Of a stretch of 64,000 nucleotides of DNA, positions 28,761 to 34,802 are shown piece after piece. The position numbers were made by a program, and so were the translations under genes. The first letter of the stretch is position 1, and each line of letters starts with the position of its first letter. The stretch lies in IMG/VR virus record IMGVR_UViG_3300044701_003269, positions 110,187 to 174,186 of that record; one strand, written 5' to 3'. Origin of the DNA: a virus. Below the pieces are notes generated by a model. That model was given only the letters and a program-made list of their open reading frames with translations. It had not been told where the DNA came from and searched no databases.

Positions 28761-28893
28761 GACTGAGTTCTTTCTTCTGAATGAGGAACAATTCAATGAG
28801 TATAGCACACTTGCAGATGAAGCTGGTGTGAATATTGACTATTACTTGTCAGAGTTTTGTGATGTGATTGGACCTGATGTTATCGTCAATTAA
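28753..28893 (+). CDS. Acidic micro-protein (46 aa)
   Basis: MIETEFFLLNEEQFNEYSTL..., acidic helices, with VNIDYYLSEFCD. It resembles in length and charge the 45-aa protein at 17106 (VTVDYFLAEFY), possibly related. Stop inside repeat copy 13. Confidence 0.5.
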   Translation: MIETEFFLLNEEQFNEYSTLADEAGVNIDYYLSEFCDVIGPDVIVN

Positions 28894-28923
28894 AGTTACT
28901 TAGCTCCAAAGCGGACCTATAGT
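28890..28923 (+). promoter_or_regulatory. Recurrent promoter-like repeat, copy 13
   Basis: TTACTT (28896-28901), 16-bp spacer, TATAGT (28918-28923) abutting ATG. Confidence 0.7.
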
Positions 28924-29211
28924 ATGAACATCACTGACCTCTTCGACTCCATCAAACTCAGCGAGCAGATTGCTCTCGAACACTATCAACAACTCAACGG
29001 TGTTGTTGATTATCGGTTGCCCGGAGTTTGTAACCACTACTTCGCAAAGTATGATTTGCAAGGTACACGAGATGGCGAAATCTGCCTGACCTGTAAAGTT
29101 GCCAAGACTGTAAAAGGTCAGTTGCGTTATACCTTCCAAATCAACGGTAAGCGTATCGCAGAAAAGCAAATTGCTGCTGAGTTTAATGCTCTCGGTGCTT
29201 TCACTCACTGA
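28924..29211 (+). CDS. Hypothetical protein (95 aa)
   Basis: MNITDLFDSIKLSEQIALEH..., with CNHYFAKYD, ICLTCKVAKTVKGQLRYTF: alternating beta strands with Cys pairs. The first four residues equal those of the 27304 protein. Function unknown. Confidence 0.6.
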   Translation: MNITDLFDSIKLSEQIALEHYQQLNGVVDYRLPGVCNHYFAKYDLQGTRDGEICLTCKVAKTVKGQLRYTFQINGKRIAEKQIAAEFNALGAFTH

Positions 29212-29217
29212 CATCAA

Positions 29218-29403
29218 ATGAACAATCAAACTAACATTGAAGCAACAGTATTTGCAGCAGTTGTAGGCATTATCATCATCGCACTTGCCTTTGCTATTTT
29301 ACACTTTCGCAATCCACAAATCGAAGCAAAGTGTATTGCAAAAGGAGGACAAGTTCTTGTTACTCCAGGTCGCATCAGTTCTTGTCTTTATCCGAGCAGG
29401 TAA
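29218..29403 (+). CDS. Single-pass membrane protein (61 aa)
   Basis: One strong helix (VFAAVVGIIIIALAFAIL), then a basic tail with two Cys (AKCIAKGG, SSCLYPSR). Six bases after the previous gene. Confidence 0.6.
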   Translation: MNNQTNIEATVFAAVVGIIIIALAFAILHFRNPQIEAKCIAKGGQVLVTPGRISSCLYPSR

Positions 29404-29437
29404 TTAAAGTTACTTAGCTCCAAAGCGGACCTATAGT
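29404..29437 (+). promoter_or_regulatory. Recurrent promoter-like repeat, copy 14
   Basis: TTACTT (29410-29415), 16-bp spacer, TATAGT (29432-29437) followed by ATC rather than ATG. The gene starts 24 bases further on, giving a normal leader. This copy supports promoter function independent of the abutting ATG. Confidence 0.75.
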
Positions 29438-29461
29438 ATCACCACACATAACCAAAACCAA

Positions 29462-29773
29462 ATGCGAGTTATCGAACGCCAAATGAATAAAGCAATCAGC
29501 ACTGAGACTGATTGGAAGAAAGACAACACACAAGTTGTCAACATCGAAGGTGTCAGCTTTGTCTATCTGTATAACAATCTGATTGCAATGGTAGGTGATA
29601 CTTGGTTGGAATTGTTTGATGGTGGATATAAGTCTGCCACGACTAAATCGCGTCTCAATGCTATTCTTGCAGAGCACGGGAATAGCGAGTATGTCTATCA
29701 GAAAAACTTTGAATGGTTTGTGTCTACTAAGTATGGAGATGTTCCTTTCTACAATACCATCAAGTTGAACTGA
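29462..29773 (+). CDS. Conserved phage hypothetical (103 aa)
   Basis: MRVIERQMNKAISTETDWKK..., with VVNIEGVSFVYLYNNLIAMV and SATTKSRLNAILAEHG, a pattern I recognise from a recurring small phage family without known role. Alpha/beta fold likely. Confidence 0.65.
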   Translation: MRVIERQMNKAISTETDWKKDNTQVVNIEGVSFVYLYNNLIAMVGDTWLELFDGGYKSATTKSRLNAILAEHGNSEYVYQKNFEWFVSTKYGDVPFYNTIKLN

Positions 29774-29774
29774 A

Positions 29775-29808
29775 TTAAAGTTACTTAGCTCCAAAGCGGA
29801 CCTATAGT
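29775..29808 (+). promoter_or_regulatory. Recurrent promoter-like repeat, copy 15
   Basis: TTACTT (29781-29786), 16-bp spacer, TATAGT (29803-29808) abutting ATG. Confidence 0.7.
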
Positions 29809-29979
29809 ATGACTGACACTCAAATGACTACCAAGCAAAAGGAAACCTTCCGCGATCTCTTCACTGAAGACCAGTGGGATATGATCTACAACTTCGTCGG
29901 AAATGCACTCGATGATGATGATTTTGATGCAGAAGATGTGTATAGCATCCGCAACAAGATTCACGCACTGTTTAACTGA
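29809..29979 (+). CDS. Hypothetical acidic protein (56 aa)
   Basis: MTDTQMTTKQKETFRDLFTE..., second Met at codon 6. Acidic (GNALDDDDFDAEDVYS). Function unknown. Confidence 0.55.
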   Translation: MTDTQMTTKQKETFRDLFTEDQWDMIYNFVGNALDDDDFDAEDVYSIRNKIHALFN

Positions 29980-29990
29980 AACTCACTGAA

Positions 29991-30182
29991 ATGACAATGA
30001 CATTTACTGAAGCACTTATCGCATCTGGTTATTACTTCCAACCTGAATGTGGTGCATTTCATAAAGCAGATGCCAATGGAAATGAGCACTCTTATGTAGA
30101 GCAAGATGAGAACACTTGGTCCTATGAAAAGTATAACCAAGACGGTCAACTTGTGTCTTCTAAAGTATTCTCACTGGACTGA
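29991..30182 (+). CDS. Hypothetical small protein (63 aa)
   Basis: MTMTFTEALIASGYYFQPEC..., beta-rich with NEHSYVEQDENTWSYEKYN. Met3 is an alternative start. Eleven bases after the previous stop. Function unknown. Confidence 0.55.
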   Translation: MTMTFTEALIASGYYFQPECGAFHKADANGNEHSYVEQDENTWSYEKYNQDGQLVSSKVFSLD

Positions 30183-30183
30183 A

Positions 30184-30217
30184 TTAAAGTTACTTAGCTC
30201 CAAAGTGGACCTATAGT
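30184..30217 (+). promoter_or_regulatory. Recurrent promoter-like repeat, copy 16
   Basis: TTACTT (30190-30195), 16-bp spacer, TATAGT (30212-30217) abutting ATG. Confidence 0.7.
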
Positions 30218-30397
30218 ATGAGCAACCAACTTCAGCAAATCTGCCTAGACAAAGCACAACAAATTGCCAATGAAATCAACGGTGATTTGTATTATGTCCC
30301 ACAAGAAGACATCGACCAACTGTTATCTCAACTCACCGAAGATAATGTAGATGATGTTGCTGAAGAACTTGCCGAATTAGCACACTGGTTTAACTAA
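30218..30397 (+). CDS. Hypothetical acidic helical protein (59 aa)
   Basis: MSNQLQQICLDKAQQIANEI..., acidic C-terminal helix (NVDDVAEELAELAHWF). The only Met is the one abutting the repeat. TAAATG junction downstream. Confidence 0.55.
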   Translation: MSNQLQQICLDKAQQIANEINGDLYYVPQEDIDQLLSQLTEDNVDDVAEELAELAHWFN

Positions 30398-30589
30398 ATG
30401 ACCGAACAACAAAAGGATACAATGCTCGCAAACATCCTAGAGCAAGTCCAATCTCAAATCGAACATTTAGTCGATCAAGATTTAATCGAAGAGTCTTATG
30501 CTCTGTATAAAGAATGGGAAGAACATTTCGATCCTAATGTTAAACAACTAGAAATCATTACTGTTATCGATCTCACTACTATTCAATGA
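30398..30589 (+). CDS. Hypothetical acidic helical protein (63 aa)
   Basis: MTEQQKDTMLANILEQVQSQ..., mostly helix, with WEEHFDPNVKQLEI. Overlaps the next gene by 4 bases. Confidence 0.55.
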   Translation: MTEQQKDTMLANILEQVQSQIEHLVDQDLIEESYALYKEWEEHFDPNVKQLEIITVIDLTTIQ

Positions 30590-30792
30590 AACCTTTTCTA
30601 AACATCACGTTTGCTGTTGAACTTCTAGTCCTCACTTGTCTTGCTACAGTAGCAGTCAATGCACAATCAAACAATAACGAAAACGTCAACAAGTTCTGTG
30701 CCTATGTTGTAGGAATACCATATGCATCAGATAACTTTACTGATGAAGAATGGGAGAGGTTCAAGTATTGTAGAGACACACTCAATCAGTAA
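30586..30792 (+). CDS. Exported small protein with signal peptide (68 aa)
   Basis: MKPFLNITFAVELLVLTCLA then VAVNAQS is a convincing signal peptide with A-x-A cleavage after VNA. The mature 40-odd residues contain two Cys (KFCAYVVG, KYCRDTL), fitting a disulfide-bonded periplasmic peptide. Last gene before the noncoding region. Confidence 0.65.
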   Translation: MKPFLNITFAVELLVLTCLATVAVNAQSNNNENVNKFCAYVVGIPYASDNFTDEEWERFKYCRDTLNQ

Positions 30793-30906
30793 CACATAGT
30801 GAGGAAGGAGTTTGCCTCATCTACAAAAGAAAGTGACTCTGTAAAGTGATAGATAATTCCTATTCATTTGGTGGCGCTTGCGCTCCCCCTTCGGGAGTTG
30901 GATTAT

Positions 30907-30938
30907 AGAGAGAGGGAGTGGTTACCCTCTCTTTTTTA
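30907..30938 (+). terminator. Strong rho-independent terminator
   Basis: AGAGAGGG / CCCTCTCT (8-bp stem), 8-base loop, then six T. It ends the small-gene series. Confidence 0.9.
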
Positions 30939-31022
30939 TTGCCAAAAAACGTTATTTTAATGCTTAAATGTTATGAAATCAATAAAAAAGCCTTTTTTAA
31001 TTATAGCTAAGCGGTTTATTTG

Positions 31023-31077
31023 TTCTCAATAAGATGTTAGTTATTGAGAATCAATAAGGGTTCTAATTGAGAATTAG
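31023..31077. repeat. Cluster of inverted repeats (TCAATAA / TTATTGA, CTAATT / AATTAG)
   Basis: TTCTCAATAA (31023-31032) and TTATTGAGAA (31041-31050) are a perfect 10-bp inverted repeat with an 8-base gap. TTATTGA-GAA-TCAATAA (31041-31057) forms a second, overlapping one. CTAATT-GAG-AATTAG (31063-31077) forms a third. Another TCAATAA lies about 45 bases upstream of the first arm. Confidence 0.65.
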
Positions 31078-31263
31078 TGACCTTTTATACCCTATTAAAC
31101 CCTTCTAGACCTGACACTTATACCCTTTTAAATGTGCTGAGACCTTGTGATCTTTGCCTGCAAGCTATCACACACGCGCACAAATGTCAAGCACCCCCGC
31201 GTTATCAAATCCCCACACATACCTCATAAAATCTCCACGCCCCGAATAAATACCCCCAAGGAC

Positions 31264-31292
31264 TTGACAACAATTCCCAGGCATCTTACAAT
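31264..31292 (+). promoter_or_regulatory. Consensus sigma70-type promoter
   Basis: TTGACA, 17-bp spacer, TACAAT. The downstream gene starts about 30 bases later behind AAGGAG. Confidence 0.9.
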
Positions 31293-31321
31293 ACCTACAG
31301 TAACACTCAAGGAGCACACTT

Positions 31322-31495
31322 ATGTCGGTTGCGTATCAGAAAGCTCAGAAGCAGCGTTATAGAGTCACCCTAGAACTTGAGGTCTTCGAAGACTTCGACC
31401 CGCACCAACTTGACTGGGAGAAAGTATTTAAGTTGGAACCAGCTGAGAAGGTAGAAGCATACGTAGAAGACCTAAGTAGACCTGATAGGTGGTAA
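31322..31495 (+). CDS. Conserved small protein (57 aa), early
   Basis: MSVAYQKAQKQRYRVTLELE..., acidic helical second half (VEAYVEDLSRPDRW). It has a near-ideal promoter, an AAGGAG ribosome site at good spacing and its own terminator, so it is a strongly expressed monocistronic early gene. Such units often encode host-takeover factors. Function unknown. Confidence 0.8.
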   Translation: MSVAYQKAQKQRYRVTLELEVFEDFDPHQLDWEKVFKLEPAEKVEAYVEDLSRPDRW

Positions 31496-31523
31496 CTTAT
31501 AAAACCTCATATACACTCCTTGA

Positions 31524-31547
31524 AAGACTCCTAGTGGGGTCTTTTTT
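31524..31547 (+). terminator. Rho-independent terminator
   Basis: AAGACTCC / GGGGTCTT (8 bp with one T-G pair), loop TAGT, then T-run. Confidence 0.9.
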
Positions 31548-31553
31548 AATGCC

Positions 31554-31582
31554 TTGACATACCTTACTGTTTCTGATACAAT
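31554..31582 (+). promoter_or_regulatory. Consensus sigma70-type promoter
   Basis: TTGACA, 17-bp spacer, TACAAT, only 7 bases after the terminator of the previous unit. Confidence 0.9.
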
Positions 31583-31610
31583 TACCTTTGTGGAGGTTAA
31601 TAAGGGAACT

Positions 31611-31661
31611 ATGAGTAAGCTTAAGCCACCAGTCTTATTATACACCAGAGAACACCGTTAG
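31611..31661 (+). CDS. Possible 16-aa leader peptide
   Basis: MSKLKPPVLLYTREHR then stop, with TAAGGGAAC as ribosome site and a strong promoter upstream. Very short, with two Pro and basic residues. It could be a true micro-peptide or a leader for the region that follows, which contains an AATCAC/GTGATT stem. Confidence 0.35.
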   Translation: MSKLKPPVLLYTREHR

Positions 31662-31732
31662 GTAATCACGAACGTAGTGAGTGATTGAGTAGAGAACTGT
31701 AAGGACCTAAGTGATACGTAGAGATGCACCAA

Positions 31733-31766
31733 ATAAAGTTGCTTAGCTGCAAAGTGGACTTATAGT
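31733..31766 (+). promoter_or_regulatory. Recurrent promoter-like repeat, copy 17 (TTGCTT variant)
   Basis: TTGCTT (31739-31744), 16-bp spacer, TATAGT (31761-31766) abutting an ATG that opens only a 16-codon frame ending in CAATGA over the true start at 31814. It shares TTGCTT with copy 8. Confidence 0.7.
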
Positions 31767-31813
31767 ATGAGGGGCACACAACTCACCCCGAAAGATTCAC
31801 TAACTAACCACCA

Positions 31814-32068
31814 ATGACTGTTACTTACCAACGCAATCTCCTCTCCACTGAGTATAATGGTTGGGAGAATTATGAGACCTGGAATGTTGCTCTGTGGATC
31901 AACAATGATGAGGGTTTGTATCACCTTGCTGCTGAGTGTGGTGATTATGAGTCATTCATCACCACACTGTTTCTGATGGGTTATCCCGAACATAACCCCG
32001 ATGGCGTATCTTGGGGATCCCCTAAAGTTAACAGGATTCAGATTAACTCAGACGTGTTCGATTTCTAG
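31814..32068 (+). CDS. Conserved phage hypothetical (84 aa)
   Basis: MTVTYQRNLLSTEYNGWENY with the hallmark GWENYETWNVALWI, a small family frequent in phages and of unknown function. It starts 47 bases after the -10 of copy 17. Confidence 0.7.
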   Translation: MTVTYQRNLLSTEYNGWENYETWNVALWINNDEGLYHLAAECGDYESFITTLFLMGYPEHNPDGVSWGSPKVNRIQINSDVFDF

Positions 32069-32088
32069 TCTTAAGTATCACTCACTCC

Positions 32089-32271
32089 ATGTTCGTTTCT
32101 AACACTCAAATGACACAATCACGCACCGTCACCTTCACTAACGTACAAGACAATGTGGAGCGTACTGTAGAGTTTCCCACTATCAATCAAGCAATGCAAT
32201 TTGTCAACACTTTGCATATCGCTGGAGTGCAAGCAGTAGTTAATCTTCTCCCTGAAGATATCGCTGCCTGA
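32089..32271 (+). CDS. Hypothetical small protein (60 aa)
   Basis: MFVSNTQMTQSRTVTFTNVQ..., with a beta then helix layout (INQAMQFVNTLHIAGVQAVV). Met8 (32110) is an alternative start. Function unknown. Confidence 0.6.
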   Translation: MFVSNTQMTQSRTVTFTNVQDNVERTVEFPTINQAMQFVNTLHIAGVQAVVNLLPEDIAA

Positions 32272-32339
32272 TATAACTTACTCCTGTCACAAGAGTATAA
32301 ACTAGGCACCTCACAGTTACTAACACACAACAACACAAA

Positions 32340-32480
32340 ATGTCTAAGCAAGTTCTCCTTTCCCTTCTGGCTCAAGGTAACACTGGCACTGAGATTCTTT
32401 CGATTCTTGATGCACTCGTTGCAGACCAAGCTTCGGAGGGTTATGATAACGAACCCACTGCAGATATGATCGAGTTCTGA
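32340..32480 (+). CDS. Hypothetical small protein (46 aa)
   Basis: MSKQVLLSLLAQGNTGTEIL..., an amphipathic helix pair with an acidic end. I have seen this opening in other cyanophage proteins but know no function. Confidence 0.6.
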   Translation: MSKQVLLSLLAQGNTGTEILSILDALVADQASEGYDNEPTADMIEF

Positions 32481-32501
32481 TACTAACTGTGCGTGCTCTG
32501 G

Positions 32502-32530
32502 TTGACACTGGGGCACGCATATGTTATGAT
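32502..32530 (+). promoter_or_regulatory. Consensus sigma70-type promoter
   Basis: TTGACA, 17-bp spacer, TATGAT. It reads into a 140-base leader with a GC-rich palindrome before the 32677 gene. Confidence 0.85.
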
Positions 32531-32576
32531 GTATTCGTGTCAGTATTCGGCAGTTATATTGGCGCGTTGTTTATAT

Positions 32577-32588
32577 CGCCGCGCGGCG
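32577..32588. repeat. GC-only 12-bp palindrome in an AT-rich leader
   Basis: CGCCGCGCGGCG is self-complementary and lies within a GC-rich patch (also GGCGCG at 32561) about 50 bases after the promoter at 32502-32530. No gene overlaps it. Confidence 0.6.
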
Positions 32589-32676
32589 TTGCGTTATAAA
32601 AATGCCTAACTACCCTAACCTACAGAGGTGACAAATCGACCTCGAAGTATCACATTCATAAAAATTTTCCGGAAGT

Positions 32677-32835
32677 ATGAGAGCACTTAAAAACCGCCGC
32701 ACAACGCCCTACTGGAATTTCTGGAGAGTGATACTCGCAGGTTGGATAATCAGATATCCAAAGAGTATGGGAAGAATTGTATTCATCCCCCTCGGATTTT
32801 TGATTGTGATGATATATAATGCGTTAGTAAATTAA
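32677..32835 (+). CDS. Membrane protein (52 aa)
   Basis: MRALKNRRTTPYWNFWRVIL..., very basic N-terminus and a C-terminal membrane helix (RIVFIPLGFLIVMIYNAL). GGAAG before the ATG. The stop sits in AATTAAAGTTTACT, which matches the first ten bases of the recurrent repeat but lacks the rest. Confidence 0.6.
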   Translation: MRALKNRRTTPYWNFWRVILAGWIIRYPKSMGRIVFIPLGFLIVMIYNALVN

Positions 32836-32870
32836 AGTTTACTAAAAAAATTCCCGGGTATATTTTTTAT

Positions 32871-33062
32871 ATGGAAAAGGTTTATCACATATACGCAAAG
32901 GATAAGTGTTTATTTCACTCTATCAAAGAAGAAGATTTTCATACAACATGGAATACTCTCAATAATATGGTAGGCTTAATGAAGACTGACTATAATGTTG
33001 ATGATTTGACATATGAAGAGTTATATGTGAATAAAGATACTATTTTGAATTCTTCACATTAA
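32871..33062 (+). CDS. Conserved small cyanophage protein (63 aa)
   Basis: MEKVYHIYAKDKCLFHSIKE followed by TWNTLNNMVGLM and DLTYEELYVN. The family (YHIYAKDKCLFHS) is familiar from T4-like cyanophages; function unknown. Confidence 0.65.
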   Translation: MEKVYHIYAKDKCLFHSIKEEDFHTTWNTLNNMVGLMKTDYNVDDLTYEELYVNKDTILNSSH

Positions 33063-33076
33063 CTCTAAGGGGGGCA

Positions 33077-33106
33077 TTGACAAAGGCATATATAGACTGA
33101 TAAAAT
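33077..33106 (+). promoter_or_regulatory. Sigma70-type promoter
   Basis: TTGACA, 18-bp spacer, TAAAAT, 24 bases before the glycosyltransferase-like gene. Confidence 0.8.
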
Positions 33107-33130
33107 TTGAACTGAAGGTTTAATTTTCTT

Positions 33131-33898
33131 ATGGCAAAAGGATTTACAGTAAAAGCAAATGCACCTGCACCCAAAGAACAAGAATGGGATATTGCAGCAA
33201 TTAAAGAACGTATGCGAGGGAAGAGTATTGTATTCTGTCTTCCTGGACGTGGATGTTCTTTTACTTTTCTGAAGAATTTCGTACAACTATGTTTTGACAT
33301 GGTTCAGAATGGAATGAGTATTCAGATTTCACAAGATTATTCTTCTATGGTAAACTTTGCACGTTGTAAAGTTTTGGGTGCAAATGTACTTCGTGGTCCG
33401 AAGCAAATTCCTTGGGATGGTAGATTGGAGTATGATTATCAACTTTGGATTGACTCGGATATTGTCTTTGACACGAACAAGTTCTGGCAGCTCTGTGATC
33501 TTGCTCTGAACGAAGAAGGTGAAGAGAAGGAAATTGTTGCTGGTTGGTATGCAACAGAAGATGGTCACACAACCTCTGTCGCACACTGGTTAGAAGAAGA
33601 TGATTTCCGCAAGAATGGTGGAGTCATGAATCATGAAACCGTAGAGTCTATTTCAAAGCGTAGAAAGCCTTTCACAGTTGATTACACTGGATTTGGTTGG
33701 GTATTGATTAAGAAGGGAGTCTTTGAGAATCTCGAATATCCTTGGTTTGCTCCTAAGATGCAAGTCTTTGAATCTGGCAATGTTCAGGATATGTGTGGTG
33801 AGGATGTTTCATTCTGTCTTGATGCTAAAGAGGAAGGTTTTGAAATCTGGTGCGATCCTCGTATTAGAGTGGGGCATGAAAAAACTCGCGTAATCTAA
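33131..33898 (+). CDS. Glycosyltransferase-like protein (GT-A fold, family 2-like)
   Basis: 255 residues. SIVFCLPGRGCSFTFLKNF begins a Rossmann-like GT-A domain. WIDSDIVF carries the D-x-D metal motif (108-110), and a CGEDVSFC segment near the end matches the conserved E-D of these enzymes. Conserved in T4-like cyanophages next to the baseplate operon. Donor and acceptor unknown. TAATG junction downstream. Confidence 0.75.
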   Translation: MAKGFTVKANAPAPKEQEWDIAAIKERMRGKSIVFCLPGRGCSFTFLKNFVQLCFDMVQNGMSIQISQDYSSMVNFARCKVLGANVLRGPKQIPWDGRLEYDYQLWIDSDIVFDTNKFWQLCDLALNEEGEEKEIVAGWYATEDGHTTSVAHWLEEDDFRKNGGVMNHETVESISKRRKPFTVDYTGFGWVLIKKGVFENLEYPWFAPKMQVFESGNVQDMCGEDVSFCLDAKEEGFEIWCDPRIRVGHEKTRVI

Positions 33899-34050
33899 TG
33901 GAAAAGAGATACAATCTTTTGTATAACGGTAGAAAACTTTATACTGACCTCAGTGCAGAAGAATGTACTGAGGTTCTTCAAGAACTTTCAGAAGATTATT
34001 TTTCTGAAATTGATATTGATCCTAATTTAATCGAACTGGAGGAAATCTAA
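33898..34050 (+). CDS. Acidic small protein (50 aa)
   Basis: MEKRYNLLYNGRKLYTDLSA..., strongly acidic C-terminus (IDPNLIELEEI). TAATG junctions on both sides place it in one operon with the glycosyltransferase. Confidence 0.65.
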   Translation: MEKRYNLLYNGRKLYTDLSAEECTEVLQELSEDYFSEIDIDPNLIELEEI

Positions 34051-34181
34051 TGGCACTTAATAAAACTATTTTTGAACCCGGAGCACCAAAGAAGACTCGC
34101 CAAGGCCGTTCTCCTCGCACATTACTTAGTGCAACCTCTCGCAATGGTAAGAAGAAAAAGTATCGCGGCCAAGGTAAATAG
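34050..34181 (+). CDS. Conserved basic micro-protein (43 aa)
   Basis: MALNKTIFEPGAPKKTRQGR..., ends in KKKKYRGQGK; likely nucleic-acid or ribosome binding by charge. I recognise the sequence type from other T4-like cyanophages at the same position. GGAGGAAAT ribosome site. Confidence 0.7.
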   Translation: MALNKTIFEPGAPKKTRQGRSPRTLLSATSRNGKKKKYRGQGK

Positions 34182-34202
34182 ATAACAGATGTAAGTTTAC
34201 AT

Positions 34203-34802
34203 ATGTACCACTTAGATTGTTTGGATGAGTGGAATTCAATTCATTCAGATGATTTGTGGGTATATAGTAAGTTAATTCTAAATCATCGTCTAGGGCATCT
34301 CTGTGGACCTACAGGGGTGCCTGTTCCATATCCAGGGTATTATATCGTCCGACCAAGTATTAATTTACTTGGTATGGGACGATTTTCTCGTATAGAATGG
34401 ATTGATGAAGACACAGAATACTTTCATCCTTCTGAGTTTTGGTGTGAAATATTCAAAGGAGATCATCTAAGTGTTGATTATCAAAATAGAGAGACGAAAT
34501 TGGTTGTATTGGGTGAAAAAGATGATGAAGATCCTTTCTATAGATGGAAAAAATGGACTAAAATTGACTGTAAGGTAGATTTTCCTCTTATATTAAATAG
34601 TCTAAAGGGTGATTATGAGTGGATTAACTGCGAATTTATTGGAAATCACCTTATAGAAGTGCATTTTAGAAGAAATCCGGACTTTAGATATGGAAATTCA
34701 GTAGCAATACCTGTCTGGAATGATGAAAAAGTAGAAAATATTAAAAATTTGGAGTTTATTGAGGATAAAGATTACTTAAGAAGAGGTTTTTATATTGATT
34801 AA
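34203..34802 (+). CDS. Conserved cyanophage hypothetical (199 aa)
   Basis: MYHLDCLDEWNSIHSDDLWV..., then GPTGVPVPYPGYYIVRPSIN and FRYGNSVAIPVW; beta-rich. The PYPGYYIVRPSINLLGMG stretch is characteristic of a family found in T4-like cyanophages. Function unknown. Confidence 0.7.
   Translation: MYHLDCLDEWNSIHSDDLWVYSKLILNHRLGHLCGPTGVPVPYPGYYIVRPSINLLGMGRFSRIEWIDEDTEYFHPSEFWCEIFKGDHLSVDYQNRETKLVVLGEKDDEDPFYRWKKWTKIDCKVDFPLILNSLKGDYEWINCEFIGNHLIEVHFRRNPDFRYGNSVAIPVWNDEKVENIKNLEFIEDKDYLRRGFYID

Larger units (their letters stand above)
30793..31321. other. 529-bp noncoding regulatory region
   Basis: No convincing gene. It holds, in order: short GC-rich stems (GCGCTTGCGC and CTCCC/GGGAG), a strong terminator, an AT-rich stretch with four copies of TCAATAA/TTATTGA in both orientations, a C-rich/G-poor stretch around 31165-31250, and a consensus sigma70 promoter before the next gene. 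The iterated inverted repeats make it a candidate replication origin or multi-operator control region. Confidence 0.6.

Noticed and set aside
4571-30217. The recurrent repeat as an RNA hairpin element (AG-C-TCC / GGA-C-CT)
   Set aside because: A 6-bp stem with a C-C mismatch can be drawn, but variants (CTCT, CTTC, CTGC) are not compensated on the other side, so promoter function is the better reading.
31147-31362. 71-codon plus-strand frame across the 31.2-kb noncoding region
   Set aside because: It runs through a consensus promoter and a ribosome site of the 31322 gene, is Pro/Thr/His-rich and lacks its own ribosome site.
4571-31766. The recurrent repeat as a CRISPR array or insertion-sequence end
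   Set aside because: Copies are separated by genes of varied length, all in one orientation, with no spacer-like units, no terminal inverted repeats and no transposase.
32597-32630. 9-codon frame MPNYPNLQR in the leader of the 32677 gene
   Set aside because: Too short and without a ribosome site; no supporting overlap with the next gene.
30793-32870. tRNA genes in the noncoding region
   Set aside because: I searched by eye for GGTTCGAATCC-like T-arms and matching acceptor stems on both strands and found none.
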